Shown here piece by piece: positions 52,262 through 61,866 of a DNA stretch of 64,000 nt (its first letter is position 1; every line of letters begins with the position of its first letter). The translations under genes and the position numbers were made by a program. The stretch is from Peribacillus faecalis (GTDB lineage Bacteria; Bacillota; Bacilli; Bacillales; DSM-1321): positions 62,001 through 126,000 of the forward strand of contig NZ_JACXSI010000055.1 in assembly GCF_014712675.1 (NCBI RefSeq). The letters are read 5' to 3'. The notes beneath the pieces were generated by a model that searched no databases, was not told the origin of the DNA, and worked only from the letters and a program-made list of their open reading frames with translations.

Positions 52262-53547
52262 TGTATATAGAAAAACGGCAAAACTTTTATGCTGAAATTA
52301 CTGAATTTTGGCACGATTTGTATAATACAGAGTACGCTCTTTTTGATGTAAAAACAGAAAAAGAAGAGACAATCAAACGAATTCGAACCGCATCTGAGCG
52401 GATTGCTCGCATTTTTTATAAAACTTCGTCGCTGCTTCGGCAATTAGATGACAAAACATTGCTGCAGCTAGGTTATCCTGCCGCAACCTTGCGGTATCTT
52501 CGTTATAAAGGAATTTCGCATGAGAGTATCATTGCCCGTCTTGATTTAGTCGTTACAAAGAACAAAATAAAATTATTAGAATTTAATAGCGACACGCCGA
52601 CTTTTATAAAAGAATGTTTTTTTGTTAATGAGTATATTTGCCGTGACTGGCAACTTCAAAACCCGAATGAAGGCTCGGAAAAACAATTGGCTGAAGGTAT
52701 TCGGGAAGCAGTGGAGCAGTCGTTAAACAGCCTTGATTACATGCCTAACGGTAAAATTGTTTTTACATCGCATATTGACCATGAAGAAGATTATTTGACG
52801 ACAAAATATTTATTGGAAATAAGCGGATTAAAAGCCGAGTTCATTCCGCTTCATGAATTGCAGTTGGTTGACGAGGACGTGATTCAAAATGGTGAAATTG
52901 TCGTTCCTAGAGGACTATATACACTAGACAACGAAAGAATTGATGTGCTGTATCGGCAGACGTATCCGCTCGAGTATTTAATTAATGATAAAGATGCAGC
53001 AACCGGCGCTTCAGTCGGTGAATTATTATTGCAGTTAGTTGCCAATCGGCAGCTTGCGATTATAAATCCTCCATCATCATTTTTATTGCAGTCAAAAGCG
53101 GTCATGTCGTTAATATGGGGTCTTCATGAGCAAAAGCATTCTTTTTACTCTGAAGAAGAGCACTGTTGGATCGGGCAATACTTTTTGCCAACCTTTTTAG
53201 ATAAAGAACCGTTCCGCAACAATCAGGCTGCCTATGTGAAGAAGCCTTCATTCGGGCGTGAAGGGGATACGGTCAGCATTTATCAAGCGGACGGCACATT
53301 GAGGCATGAGGATGCACATAAAAATTATGCGTCAGAATTAGCAGTCTATCAGCAATATATCGACTTGCCGCAAATCGATATCCAAACAGAACAAGGGATA
53401 GAGCGGGCGAGCATCATGTACGGCAGTTTCATTATTAACGGAAAACCATCAGCAATCGGCATTCGGGCAGGAAGTCAAATTACCAATAATGCCTCCTACT
53501 ACTTGCCGGTCGCAATTTGTGAACAGGGGGAAAATCATAGTGAGTGA
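52261..53547 (+). CDS. Glutathionylspermidine-synthase-like ATP-grasp ligase (YgiC/YjfC family)
   Basis: This 428-residue enzyme matches the synthetase domain of glutathionylspermidine synthase. Recognisable parts are KIKLLEFNSDTPTFIKE near 102-118, KIVFTSHIDHEEDY near 160, YVKKPSFGREGDTVSI near 330 and SIMYGSFIINGKPSAIGIRAGSQITN near 380-405, with the ATP/Mg residues of the ATP-grasp fold. It lacks the N-terminal amidase domain. Bacillus does not make glutathione, so it probably joins another carboxylate to an amine, perhaps on the neighbouring lipoprotein. ATG 52261 overlaps the preceding stop. Confidence 0.9.
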   Translation: MYIEKRQNFYAEITEFWHDLYNTEYALFDVKTEKEETIKRIRTASERIARIFYKTSSLLRQLDDKTLLQLGYPAATLRYLRYKGISHESIIARLDLVVTKNKIKLLEFNSDTPTFIKECFFVNEYICRDWQLQNPNEGSEKQLAEGIREAVEQSLNSLDYMPNGKIVFTSHIDHEEDYLTTKYLLEISGLKAEFIPLHELQLVDEDVIQNGEIVVPRGLYTLDNERIDVLYRQTYPLEYLINDKDAATGASVGELLLQLVANRQLAIINPPSSFLLQSKAVMSLIWGLHEQKHSFYSEEEHCWIGQYFLPTFLDKEPFRNNQAAYVKKPSFGREGDTVSIYQADGTLRHEDAHKNYASELAVYQQYIDLPQIDIQTEQGIERASIMYGSFIINGKPSAIGIRAGSQITNNASYYLPVAICEQGENHSE

Positions 53548-53956
53548 TATTATTTCATTATCAGCATTTTTAAACTTTTTGACGCATGCCGGCATCGGTT
53601 TTGTATTAATTTTAATCGGTCTCGTCGCATTTGCGTGGACAACGAAATTTTCCGAAATTGAGCTTATAAAAGCAGGCAATACAGCTGTGGCTCTTAAGTT
53701 ATGGGGGAAAGCAATCGGTTTAGCCATTATCATTTATACAGTTTGGTCAGGCAGCGTCAGCTTGTTGGATGCCATTGTTTGGGGATTGATCGGAATTGTG
53801 CTGCAAGTGGTCGCATATTGGATTATCGAGCTAATTTTCCGCCCGAAAATGGACTTGGAAAAATTAGTTGAAGAAGGCAATATAGCCGTGGGTTTCAGTT
53901 TGTTTTCGTTAGGAATTGTCGTAGGTATAGTTGTCGGAGCAAGTCTGACTTATTAA
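53540..53956 (+). CDS. DUF350 family membrane protein (YjfL-like)
   Basis: This 138-residue protein has four membrane helices and matches DUF350 (GIGFVLILIGLVAFAWTT, IKAGNTAVALKLWGKAIGLAIII, then EEGNIAVGFSLFSLGIVVG). The repeated NxAVxxxxxG pattern in helices two and four is typical. It starts at GTG 53540 behind AGGGGG, overlapping the ligase gene by 8 bp. Coupling of DUF350 with the ATP-grasp ligase and a lipoprotein is conserved between this window and enterobacteria (yjfL near yjfC). Confidence 0.88.
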   Translation: MSDIISLSAFLNFLTHAGIGFVLILIGLVAFAWTTKFSEIELIKAGNTAVALKLWGKAIGLAIIIYTVWSGSVSLLDAIVWGLIGIVLQVVAYWIIELIFRPKMDLEKLVEEGNIAVGFSLFSLGIVVGIVVGASLTY

Positions 53957-53965
53957 TAAAGCAAA

Positions 53966-54004
53966 TAGAGGAGGGGGATGTTCCTCCTCTATTTATATTT
54001 TTTT
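53966..54004. terminator. Bidirectional terminator
   Basis: AGAGGAGG pairs with CCTCCTCT around GGGATGTT, followed by a T-rich tail that overlaps the stop of the AraC gene. Confidence 0.8.
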
Positions 54005-55207
54005 CTGTGCTTTTGCATATTGAGATGGGGTAAGAGAGGTAATTTTTTTGAATACCCTGCTGAAATAGTTGACATCATTGAAGCCGACCATAAAAGCTAT
54101 GTCAGTGATTGGAATGCTGTTATTTTGCAAAAAAAGTTTAGCCGATTCTACTCTTTTAAGATTGATGAAATCGGTGATGCTGAGTTCGGTTTCTTGTTTA
54201 AACTTTCGTGATAAGTGAGAAGGATTAGTATGAATAACGGCTGCGATATTTTGCAATGATAGAGGACTGTCTAAATGTAATTGAATATAGTCGATTGCTT
54301 TTTTGACAATGTCACTATACTTCCTTGTCGCAAACTCTTTTACAAGGTCACAATATTCACTTAGCATGACTTCAATCATTTTATTCAAATAAGGTAAATT
54401 CGGGGCCCTTTCAATTAAGATGGCGAATTTATCAGATATTTCATGAATGTAGACAGGATGAACCCCGCCTTTTTTTGCGGCGAATCGGCAAATTGTATTC
54501 AAGACTAATACTAAGTTTTTCGATGCTCTAATCGGACTTTCCGGTATCCGGTTTTCTAAATAAATATCTCCTATCTTGATTTTTAATTGTTCAACTTGCT
54601 CCTTATCGCCTTTCATAATAGCTTGTATTAGTTTCTGCTCTTGTTGATATCTTATTTCGATTAAATTAATCTTTTCATCGATTGTCGTTTTTTCCTGTTT
54701 ATTCTTTTGTGCAGGTAAGACGATATCGGAAGTGATTAATTGTCCATTGATAAAGGTATGGGAACATAAATTAACAAGTAATTCTCCGATACTGCTGCTC
54801 GTACTATTACTGACGACTGACAGTGATTGATAAAACTCCTCAAGCTGTTTTCTTTCATTAATAGAAATTTGATTGCTTAAAATAATATTACTGATAAAAT
54901 CTTTTTCTGGAATACTAGATAAAAAAGGGCCTACAAGGATGGCTCCGGCGTAATCATTATTTTCCCATATACCTGTTGCAATATATTGCAAGCGATAATT
55001 ATTAATATAGTAGTAATAGGAATGTGGAGGGTTTTCTTTGAGTTTCTTATTAATTTTTCGATGATCGTAGTCGAAATTTTGAAGTGTAGCGGGAAGGCTT
55101 TGTTGAACGAACTGGATGACAGCGTGCCCTTCATGATTAATAAAACGCACATCTAGTTTATTGGTTGATGCAATTATACGACATATTTTTTGAAGCTTCT
55201 CAATCAT
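53993..55207 (-). CDS. AraC family regulator of the glycosidase cluster
   Basis: This 404-residue regulator has a C-terminal AraC double helix-turn-helix (about 300-400; HLDSPLSLQNIAAVIHTNPSHLSRKFKQE, then ITDIAFMVGFNDVNYFSRVFKK). The N-terminal 280 residues look like a ligand-sensing domain of the kind found in sugar-responsive AraC proteins. It is divergent from the GH2 gene, with a dyad and a poor -35 between them, and is the natural candidate activator. Confidence 0.88.
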   Translation of the reverse strand: MIEKLQKICRIIASTNKLDVRFINHEGHAVIQFVQQSLPATLQNFDYDHRKINKKLKENPPHSYYYYINNYRLQYIATGIWENNDYAGAILVGPFLSSIPEKDFISNIILSNQISINERKQLEEFYQSLSVVSNSTSSSIGELLVNLCSHTFINGQLITSDIVLPAQKNKQEKTTIDEKINLIEIRYQQEQKLIQAIMKGDKEQVEQLKIKIGDIYLENRIPESPIRASKNLVLVLNTICRFAAKKGGVHPVYIHEISDKFAILIERAPNLPYLNKMIEVMLSEYCDLVKEFATRKYSDIVKKAIDYIQLHLDSPLSLQNIAAVIHTNPSHLSRKFKQETELSITDFINLKRVESAKLFLQNNSIPITDIAFMVGFNDVNYFSRVFKKITSLTPSQYAKAQKKI

Positions 55208-55321
55208 GTGACTGCCTCTTTCTTCGTTTTTTCAATATTATATCGAAAAAATAATGTTAAATGAAGCAATAATAATACTAAAAAAGGCAAAATCATGCGA
55301 TTTTAATTTTGGAGACCATAA

Positions 55322-55352
55322 TATAATAAAGACACTTAATCAAATGATTAAG
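55322..55352 (+). promoter_or_regulatory. GH2 promoter -10 box and perfect dyad operator
   Basis: A TATAAT box (55322-55327) has only a weak -35 region upstream. The perfect inverted repeat CTTAATCAAATGATTAAG (55335-55352) covers the expected start site, where a bound protein would repress. The weak -35 also suggests an activator such as the divergent AraC protein. Confidence 0.65.
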
Positions 55353-55423
55353 AAATAAAAATATTCATGCTCACAGCTTCACAATTAAATGATTATAGCC
55401 TTCGAATAGGTAAAGGAGATTAC

Positions 55424-57727
55424 ATGATGAGAAAAATAGTCAATATTAATGACGCATGGAAATTTATTAAAGAAGATGTAGTTAGCGCTTTCAATAAAGT
55501 GTTTAATGATGAAAATTGGGAAAATGTAAATGTTCCGCATACATGGAATGCAATCGACGGAGCAAATGGTTTCGATTTCTATAAAGGAGCTTGCTGGTAT
55601 CGTAAAGAACTAATAATCGATACTTTAGAAAAAGGAAACCGTGTATATATAGAATTCAATGGCTCAAACAGCATTACAGATGTTTATGTGAACGGTTACC
55701 ACATGGGTCAACACCGTGGCGGATACTCAACATTCCGTTTTGATATTACAGACGTTATCGAGTTCGGTAAAGAAAATACATTGGCTGTAAAAGTGGACAA
55801 CACAGTTGTAGAAGATGTATATCCGCAAATGGCTGACTTCACTTTCTATGGTGGTATGTACCGTGATGTTAATTTAGTTATTACAAATCAAGTTCACTTT
55901 GATTTAATGGACCACGGTTCACAAGGTATTTACATCGTGCAGGAAGATGTAAATGAAGAAAAAGCTTCATTAACTATTAAAGCAAAATTAACAAACGATC
56001 TTGAAACAGAAAAGAAAGTAAGAGTATGGGCAGATATTTTAAATGCTGAAGGCAAAGCGGTTGCTTATACTGCAAAAGAAGTTGTGCTAGCAGCTGGTGA
56101 AAATCAAACAGTTGAAATGCCAGTTGTAATTAAAAATCCAACACTTTGGAACGGCAGAAAAAATGCTTACATGTATGAAGCGCGAATTTCTTTAACTAGC
56201 TTCAACGACACAATTGATGAACTTTCAATTCCGTTTGGTGTTCGCTACTTTGAAGTAGATCCGGAAAAAGGATTTATCCTTAATGGCCAGCCTCTTCGCT
56301 TAAACGGTGTATCTCGTCACCAAGACAGAAAAGATATGGGTTGGGCAATTACGAAGAAGGAACATACAGAAGATATGGAATTGATTAAAGAAGTTGGTGC
56401 AACTTCAATTCGATTAGCGCACTATCAGCACGATCAATTCTTCTATGATTTATGTGACCAAGAAGGTATGGTTGTATGGGCTGAGATTCCGTTCATATCT
56501 ATTATGTCTAAAACAGAATTAGAAGGAATCAACGCTAAACAACAAATGGTAGAGTTAATCAGACAAAACTTCAACCACCCATCAATTATGTTCTGGGGCG
56601 TTCAAAATGAAATTCAAATCGGCGGTAACCGTCCAGAGGTTAGAAAATTAGTTAGAGAATTAGCTGAACTAACGAAAAAAGAAGATCCTACTCGTTTAAC
56701 AACACAAGCAAACGTTATGTTTGTACCGGATAATGACGAGTATAATTATATGACAGATATCGTTGGCTATAATAAATATTACGGCTGGTATCAAGGTGAA
56801 GCAGAAGACTTCGGTCCTTGGATGGATCAATTCCATGCGACAAACCCTAAAGTTTGCTTAGGTATTTCTGAATATGGTGCAGAAGGAATTTTACAATACC
56901 ATTCAGATGAACCAAAAGTGAAAGACTACACAGAAGAATACCATGCACTATACCACGAAAAAGTATGGAAGGCATTCTCTGAACGTCCATATCTATGGTC
57001 AACGTATGTATGGAACATGTTTGACTTTGGAGCGAACATCCGTGATGAAGGTGGCGTTCAAGGAAGAAACAACAAAGGTCTAATCACATATGACCGTAAA
57101 ATCAAAAAAGATGCTTTCTTCATGTATAAAGCAAATTGGTCAGATGAAAAAGTACTTCACATTGCAAGTAAGAGATACTTCGATCGTGCTGCTGAAGCAA
57201 TCACGGTGAAAATTTACGCTAACTGTGAAGAAGTGACGCTATTTGTGAACGGCACAGAAGTAGGAACTCAAACAGGTGAAGATAACATCTTCTTGTTTGA
57301 AAATGTTGCTCTGCAAGATGGCTTAAATGAAGTAAAAGCTGTATCTGGCGACTTAGAAGATGTAGCGATTTTCAATAAAGTAGAAGAAGCAAATCAAAGC
57401 TATGTATGTCCTGAATCAGACAGCGGCGGTGTAGTAGCTAACTGGTTTGAAATGCCTGAGGTCCTGGGAGACATTGAAATTGAAGAGTTAGAAATTACAG
57501 ATGATGTATATTCAACTCGCTGCACATTTGGGGAGCTATTCAAGAACGCTGAGGCTAAAGCGGTTATCAGTAAATATTTAGCTGGCTTTAATGAAGAACA
57601 TCCAATGTTTGGAATGGCTGAAGGAATGCAACTTGATATGTTAGCTTCTATGGCAGAAGACATGTTCACTAAAGAGTTAATGTACTTGATTAACAGAGAC
57701 TTAATCAAAATCAAAAAAGCCATCTAA
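55424..57727 (+). CDS. Glycoside hydrolase family 2 (beta-galactosidase/beta-glucuronidase-like)
   Basis: This 767-residue cytoplasmic glycosidase has a jelly-roll sugar-binding domain (about 1-180; VNVPHTWNAIDGANGFDFYKG), an immunoglobulin-like domain (about 185-285) and a TIM barrel. The acid/base is Glu396 (MFWGVQNE) and the nucleophile Glu483 (GISEYGAEG). It carries an extra C-terminal domain. The sugar specificity is not clear: the KDG-kinase-like neighbour hints at a uronic acid. AAAGGAG precedes two ATGs at 55424 and 55427; either may be used. There is no signal peptide. Confidence 0.9.
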   Translation: MMRKIVNINDAWKFIKEDVVSAFNKVFNDENWENVNVPHTWNAIDGANGFDFYKGACWYRKELIIDTLEKGNRVYIEFNGSNSITDVYVNGYHMGQHRGGYSTFRFDITDVIEFGKENTLAVKVDNTVVEDVYPQMADFTFYGGMYRDVNLVITNQVHFDLMDHGSQGIYIVQEDVNEEKASLTIKAKLTNDLETEKKVRVWADILNAEGKAVAYTAKEVVLAAGENQTVEMPVVIKNPTLWNGRKNAYMYEARISLTSFNDTIDELSIPFGVRYFEVDPEKGFILNGQPLRLNGVSRHQDRKDMGWAITKKEHTEDMELIKEVGATSIRLAHYQHDQFFYDLCDQEGMVVWAEIPFISIMSKTELEGINAKQQMVELIRQNFNHPSIMFWGVQNEIQIGGNRPEVRKLVRELAELTKKEDPTRLTTQANVMFVPDNDEYNYMTDIVGYNKYYGWYQGEAEDFGPWMDQFHATNPKVCLGISEYGAEGILQYHSDEPKVKDYTEEYHALYHEKVWKAFSERPYLWSTYVWNMFDFGANIRDEGGVQGRNNKGLITYDRKIKKDAFFMYKANWSDEKVLHIASKRYFDRAAEAITVKIYANCEEVTLFVNGTEVGTQTGEDNIFLFENVALQDGLNEVKAVSGDLEDVAIFNKVEEANQSYVCPESDSGGVVANWFEMPEVLGDIEIEELEITDDVYSTRCTFGELFKNAEAKAVISKYLAGFNEEHPMFGMAEGMQLDMLASMAEDMFTKELMYLINRDLIKIKKAI

Positions 57728-57754
57728 TAACGATTTGAATTAATCTGTACTTTG

Positions 57755-57783
57755 GACGGCTAGATTGGCCAATCTAGTCGTTC
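57755..57783 (+). terminator. Hairpin between GH2 and the sugar kinase gene
   Basis: CTAGATT-GGCC-AATCTAG is a perfect stem extended by ACGG/TCGT. It is followed by TTCTTAATATT, a weak T-tail. It may terminate partially or be an operator. Confidence 0.55.
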
Positions 57784-57829
57784 TTAATATTACTGATAGA
57801 AGGATCATTTTGAAAGAGAGCGTATTCTA

Positions 57830-58831
57830 ATGAAGTCAATTATGTTATTTGGAGAAATGTTATTACGTTTGACGCCGTCTAATCATCAATTATTTATTCA
57901 AGCTAACCAATTGGACATGGTTTATGGCGGTTCCGAAGCGAATATTGCTGTTGCATTAAGCAATTGGGGCGAAAGAACATCCTTTGCGACATGTCTGCCT
58001 CATAATAACATCGGCTTAGCTGCTATCATGCAATTGCGTCAATTTGGTGTGAGTACTGATTATGTTATTCAAAAAGGGCATAAAATGGGGATGTACTTCG
58101 TCGAACAAGGTCATTCTATCCGACCGACAGAGGTTACGTATGATCGACAAAATTCTGCTTTTGTTGATGCTGTGCCGAGCGATTATCAATTGGAAGAAAT
58201 GCTGGAACAGGCTAAATGTCTGCATGTAAGTGGTATTAGTCTTGGGGCAAGTAAGCGAGCGCGTGAAACGACAATGGCACTTGTAAAAATGGCTCACCAG
58301 AAAAAAGTTAAGGTTAGCTTTGATTTTAATTATCGTGCAAAACTATGGAGTCTTGAAGAAGCGAGAGAAGCATTCAGAGAAATTTTACCTTATGTGAATG
58401 TTTGCTTTGGCAGTCATCTTGATGTTTTGACTATTCGTCAAGAGAAAAGAAAGGTCGATTCATTCGAAGAAAAGCTTCAAATCTTGCAGGAATTCCAGCA
58501 GGAGTATCAATTTGATAAGATTTTTACGACCGAAAGAGAACTCCTTGCCAATAATGAACAGAAGCTTAGTTGTGCAGTAATTACGGGTACGGAAAAGCAC
58601 GTGCTTGGACCTGTGAAAGTCAATGTACTTGAACGCATCGGTACAGGTGATTCATTCGTTGCAGGGGCATTGTACGGATTAGTGAATTCGTATAGTTTAG
58701 CTGAAACATTGGATTTTGCCTTATCTTCTTTTGCATTGAAGCACACGATTATTGGTGACTTCCAAATTGCCAGCAAAGAAGCTGTACAAGGTTTTAATCT
58801 TAACGGTATGGATACAGTTATTAAAAGATAA
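57830..58831 (+). CDS. PfkB family sugar kinase (2-keto-3-deoxygluconate kinase-like)
   Basis: This 333-residue kinase opens with SIMLFGEMLLRLTP and GGSEANIAVALSNWG, the pattern of KDG kinases, and has the PfkB catalytic signature GTGDSFVAGALYG near 272-284 with the base Asp. It probably phosphorylates 2-keto-3-deoxygluconate or a related keto-sugar acid, the step after uronate isomerisation and dehydration. No isomerase, dehydratase or aldolase gene is in the window. ATG 57830 follows AAAGAGAG. It is followed by a terminator. Confidence 0.87.
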   Translation: MKSIMLFGEMLLRLTPSNHQLFIQANQLDMVYGGSEANIAVALSNWGERTSFATCLPHNNIGLAAIMQLRQFGVSTDYVIQKGHKMGMYFVEQGHSIRPTEVTYDRQNSAFVDAVPSDYQLEEMLEQAKCLHVSGISLGASKRARETTMALVKMAHQKKVKVSFDFNYRAKLWSLEEAREAFREILPYVNVCFGSHLDVLTIRQEKRKVDSFEEKLQILQEFQQEYQFDKIFTTERELLANNEQKLSCAVITGTEKHVLGPVKVNVLERIGTGDSFVAGALYGLVNSYSLAETLDFALSSFALKHTIIGDFQIASKEAVQGFNLNGMDTVIKR

Positions 58832-58832
58832 T

Positions 58833-58872
58833 TTCGCAGCCTCTCAAAAATTACTTTTGAGAGGCGTTTTTC
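58833..58872 (+). terminator. Rho-independent terminator
   Basis: GCCTCTCAAAA pairs with TTTTGAGAGGC around ATTACT, then T5. Confidence 0.88.
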
Positions 58873-59195
58873 ATGAATAGGTATGAGTTCTCTCATTAAA
58901 TGAGAGAAATTAAAAATAATATATAGAAATTATCATTTATGTATGCTAGTATACTAGTATAGTAATGAGACGGAGCTGATTTCATTGATGTAAATATTGA
59001 TGAAAACGATCTTATTATTTAGAGAGTCAGGGGAAGCGGAACTTTGTAGTCTGCTATAACTGATTCAAAAGCATGTGCACAACTACATTTGTGAAAAGTT
59101 GAACATGTTGATTACTGAGAGAATCAGCTATCTCATGATCCATTCACTTTCTTACAAGATGAATGAAGCTATAGAATTAAGGGAGAGAGTATACG
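58873..59195 (+). other. Leader region of the GH3 gene with a 12-bp palindrome
   Basis: No gene is seen in this 323-bp AT-rich stretch. The perfect palindrome CTAGTATACTAG is at 58946-58957, in the style of GntR or LacI operators. A short ATG frame near 58998 has no ribosome site and is ignored. Confidence 0.5.
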
Positions 59196-60962
59196 ATGAG
59201 CAAAGTAGATTTAAAAGCAAAACCGTATAATTTATCTGATGAAGATATTAAATGGGTACAAGATACTATTGCATCAATGACAATTGAAGAGAAAATCGGA
59301 CAATTGTTTGTAAACATGGGTTCTAGCCGTACAGAAGAATATTTAACAGGCATGCTTAACAATTACCATATTGGAGCTGTTCGTTACAACCCAGGTAAAG
59401 CGGAAGAAGTTTATGACCAAAATAAAATTCTTCAAGAAAACAGCAAAATTCCATTGTTAATCGCTGCCAACACAGAAGCTGGCGGAAATGGTGCTTGTGT
59501 AGATGGAACAGAAGTTGGACTAGAAGTAAAAATCGGTGCAACAAACGATGCAAAATGGGCATACGAAATGGGACGCGTATCTGGTGTTGAAGCATCTGCT
59601 ATCGGATGTAACTGGAGCTTTGCGCCAATCGTAGATATCAATAGAAACTGGCGTAACCCAATCATTTCAAACCGCTGCTTCAGTAACGATCCTGATGTAG
59701 TATTAGAAATGAGCTTAGCGTACATGAAAGGTATCCAAGAAAGCGGGATCGCTCCTGCAGCGAAACACTTCCCTGGAGACGGAATTGATGAGCGCGATCA
59801 ACATTTATCTTTCGCGCCTAACCACTTATCTTGCGAAGAGTGGGATGCAACTTTCGGTAAAGTATATCAAGGCTTAATCGATGCTGGTCTACCATCAATC
59901 ATGGCAGGTCACATTCATCAGCCAGCTTACTCTAAATTCTTCAACCCTGAATTAAAAGATGAAGATTTATTGCCAGCAACTCTTTCTAAAGAGCTAATCA
60001 CAGACTTACTACGTGGGAAATTAGGATTCAACGGTGTTGTTGTAACGGATGCTAGTCACATGGTTGCGATGACATCTGCTATGAAACGTAGCGACATGCT
60101 TCCTACTGCAATTGCAGCTGGTTGCGACTTGTTCTTATTCTTCAACGATCCGGATGAAGACTTCGGTTACATGATGGATGGATACAAAAACGGTGTTATC
60201 ACTGAAGAACGCCTAGAAGCAGCTCTTACTCGTATCCTAGGTCTTAAAGCTTCATTAGGACTTCACAAAAAAGCGAAAACAGAAATCATGATGCCAAAAG
60301 AAGAAGCAATGAAGCAAATTGGACGTCCTGAAAACGTTGCGCTATTTAAAGAAGTGGCAGACCATGCAATTACATTAGTAAAAGACAAGCAAGACATCTG
60401 GCCTGTTACTCCTGAAAAGTACAAACGTGTATTACTAGTCAACGTAAAAGGCTCTGAAAGCGCATTTGGTAAGCTAATCAGCGGTGGTAAAGCTAAACCG
60501 GTTGATATGTTAAAAGATGAACTTGAAGCAAAAGGTTTTGAAGTAGAGATTTACGAATCACCAATCGAAAAAATCTTTAAATTACCAGAAGAAGAACAAA
60601 TGAAGCACATTATGAGTGCTTATGCAGCAAAACGCCCTATCAAAGAATTAACGGATAAATATGATCTAATCATTAATGTTGCAAATGTAGGTATGGGTGA
60701 TGTCGTACAACGTATGGTTTGGAATGCTCTAAAAGGAACGCCTGATATTCCATTCTATATCCATGAAGTACCAACAATCTTCGTATCTGTAAATTCACCA
60801 TTCCACTTAGCAGATGTACCTCAAGTGAAAACTTACATCAATGCTTATGATGGCAAAAAAGGTACGCTTGAAGCACTTGTAGAAAAAATGATGGGTGAAT
60901 CTGCATTTAAAGGTGTAGACCCAGTAGATGCATATTGCGGTTTATTAGATACTAGAATCTAA
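59196..60962 (+). CDS. Glycoside hydrolase family 3 (NagZ-like)
   Basis: This 588-residue enzyme has a family-3 TIM barrel (about 10-350). It shows the motif AAKHFPGDGIDERDQH near 188-203, akin to the NagZ loop, and the nucleophile Asp285 (VVVTDASHM). A second domain follows (about 365-585; LVNVKGSESAFGKL). It lacks a signal peptide, so it acts on imported glycosides. It may be a beta-N-acetylglucosaminidase or a beta-glucosidase. ATG 59196 follows AGGGAGAGAG. It forms its own unit beside the GH2 and sugar-kinase genes. Confidence 0.9.
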   Translation: MSKVDLKAKPYNLSDEDIKWVQDTIASMTIEEKIGQLFVNMGSSRTEEYLTGMLNNYHIGAVRYNPGKAEEVYDQNKILQENSKIPLLIAANTEAGGNGACVDGTEVGLEVKIGATNDAKWAYEMGRVSGVEASAIGCNWSFAPIVDINRNWRNPIISNRCFSNDPDVVLEMSLAYMKGIQESGIAPAAKHFPGDGIDERDQHLSFAPNHLSCEEWDATFGKVYQGLIDAGLPSIMAGHIHQPAYSKFFNPELKDEDLLPATLSKELITDLLRGKLGFNGVVVTDASHMVAMTSAMKRSDMLPTAIAAGCDLFLFFNDPDEDFGYMMDGYKNGVITEERLEAALTRILGLKASLGLHKKAKTEIMMPKEEAMKQIGRPENVALFKEVADHAITLVKDKQDIWPVTPEKYKRVLLVNVKGSESAFGKLISGGKAKPVDMLKDELEAKGFEVEIYESPIEKIFKLPEEEQMKHIMSAYAAKRPIKELTDKYDLIINVANVGMGDVVQRMVWNALKGTPDIPFYIHEVPTIFVSVNSPFHLADVPQVKTYINAYDGKKGTLEALVEKMMGESAFKGVDPVDAYCGLLDTRI

Positions 60963-61045
60963 AAAATAGTAGCTTCCATATAAAAACACCCTTAAATGGT
61001 AACAAGTCAGATACCAGTCAAATAAGCATATTAACATGCTATTCC

Positions 61046-61074
61046 AAAAACACTGCGGAAACGCAGTGTTTTTG
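61046..61074 (+). terminator. Rho-independent terminator
   Basis: AAAAACACTGCG pairs perfectly with CGCAGTGTTTTT around GAAA. It ends the GH3 unit. Confidence 0.92.
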
Positions 61075-61162
61075 CATAGCATAAATGAATCTAGAGGAAT
61101 TATTTTTTTATAAAAGAATAAATGTTATTTAAGTGTGAATATTGTAAGAGGGGTGATTTAGT

Positions 61163-61735
61163 TTGTCATTTATTAAAGGCCGTTTAATCAGTATTGGGCT
61201 TAAAACTAGAAATAAATTGATGGCTCAATTAGAGAATAATATTGCTCCAGAAAAGCTCGTTTCCAAAGAAAATATTAGAGAAATATCCAAGGAAATTTAC
61301 AGCGAGGTATTTAGTAGCAAGTTTCATTCTGAATCCGAATGCACAAAAGAAATAGAGGAATATATACAGATTAACCTTAGAAAATATTTAGATTCAATAT
61401 CAGAATCATTAACAAAGAAAGAGAAAATAAGGAATAATATTGGCGGAAAGTTTAAATGCGGTCTGATTTACTTAATTAGACGTAAAAAAGATGATTTGGT
61501 GAAAATCGGATTAACCACTAATTTTCTAAGGCGGCTTAAAGAATTAGAACTATCAAATATGTCTACGTTAGAGGTTTTATTTCTTTCATATACAGATGAT
61601 GTATACAAAAAAGTATCGGTGTATCACAGACACTTTAATTCTAAAAAAATAACCGACGACTGGTTCGAGCTTGATGAAGAAGATATTTCATACATAATTA
61701 ATAACGAGTTAGGTAAGATTGGTAATTTTAAGTGA
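61163..61735 (+). CDS. GIY-YIG nuclease superfamily protein (T5orf172/MUG113 type)
   Basis: This 190-residue protein has a helical N-terminus (about 1-90) and a GIY-YIG-like domain of the T5orf172 class (about 95-185). GLIYLIRRKKDDLVKIGLTT supplies the two short strands, followed by FLRRLKELELSN, then HRHFNSKKITDDWFELDEEDI. Such domains occur in phage and mobile-element proteins, so recent transfer is plausible. Its A+T content is higher than that of its neighbours. It starts at TTG 61163 behind GAGGGGTGAT. The target is unknown. Confidence 0.83.
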   Translation: MSFIKGRLISIGLKTRNKLMAQLENNIAPEKLVSKENIREISKEIYSEVFSSKFHSESECTKEIEEYIQINLRKYLDSISESLTKKEKIRNNIGGKFKCGLIYLIRRKKDDLVKIGLTTNFLRRLKELELSNMSTLEVLFLSYTDDVYKKVSVYHRHFNSKKITDDWFELDEEDISYIINNELGKIGNFK

Positions 61736-61797
61736 ACTTATTAAAAGCAACCGAATGACAGTCAAGCAAGTTGTTGTTATTATTATTTATATACAGA

Positions 61798-61836
61798 AAA
61801 AAGTGAAATGGACGGTCCATTTCGCTTTTTTCATTA
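61798..61836. terminator. Bidirectional terminator
   Basis: AAAAAAGTGAAATGGA pairs with TCCATTTCGCTTTTTT around CGG, between convergent genes. Confidence 0.92.
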
Positions 61837-61866
61837 TTTGACTTGAAGCAGGCAAGAATGCAAATA

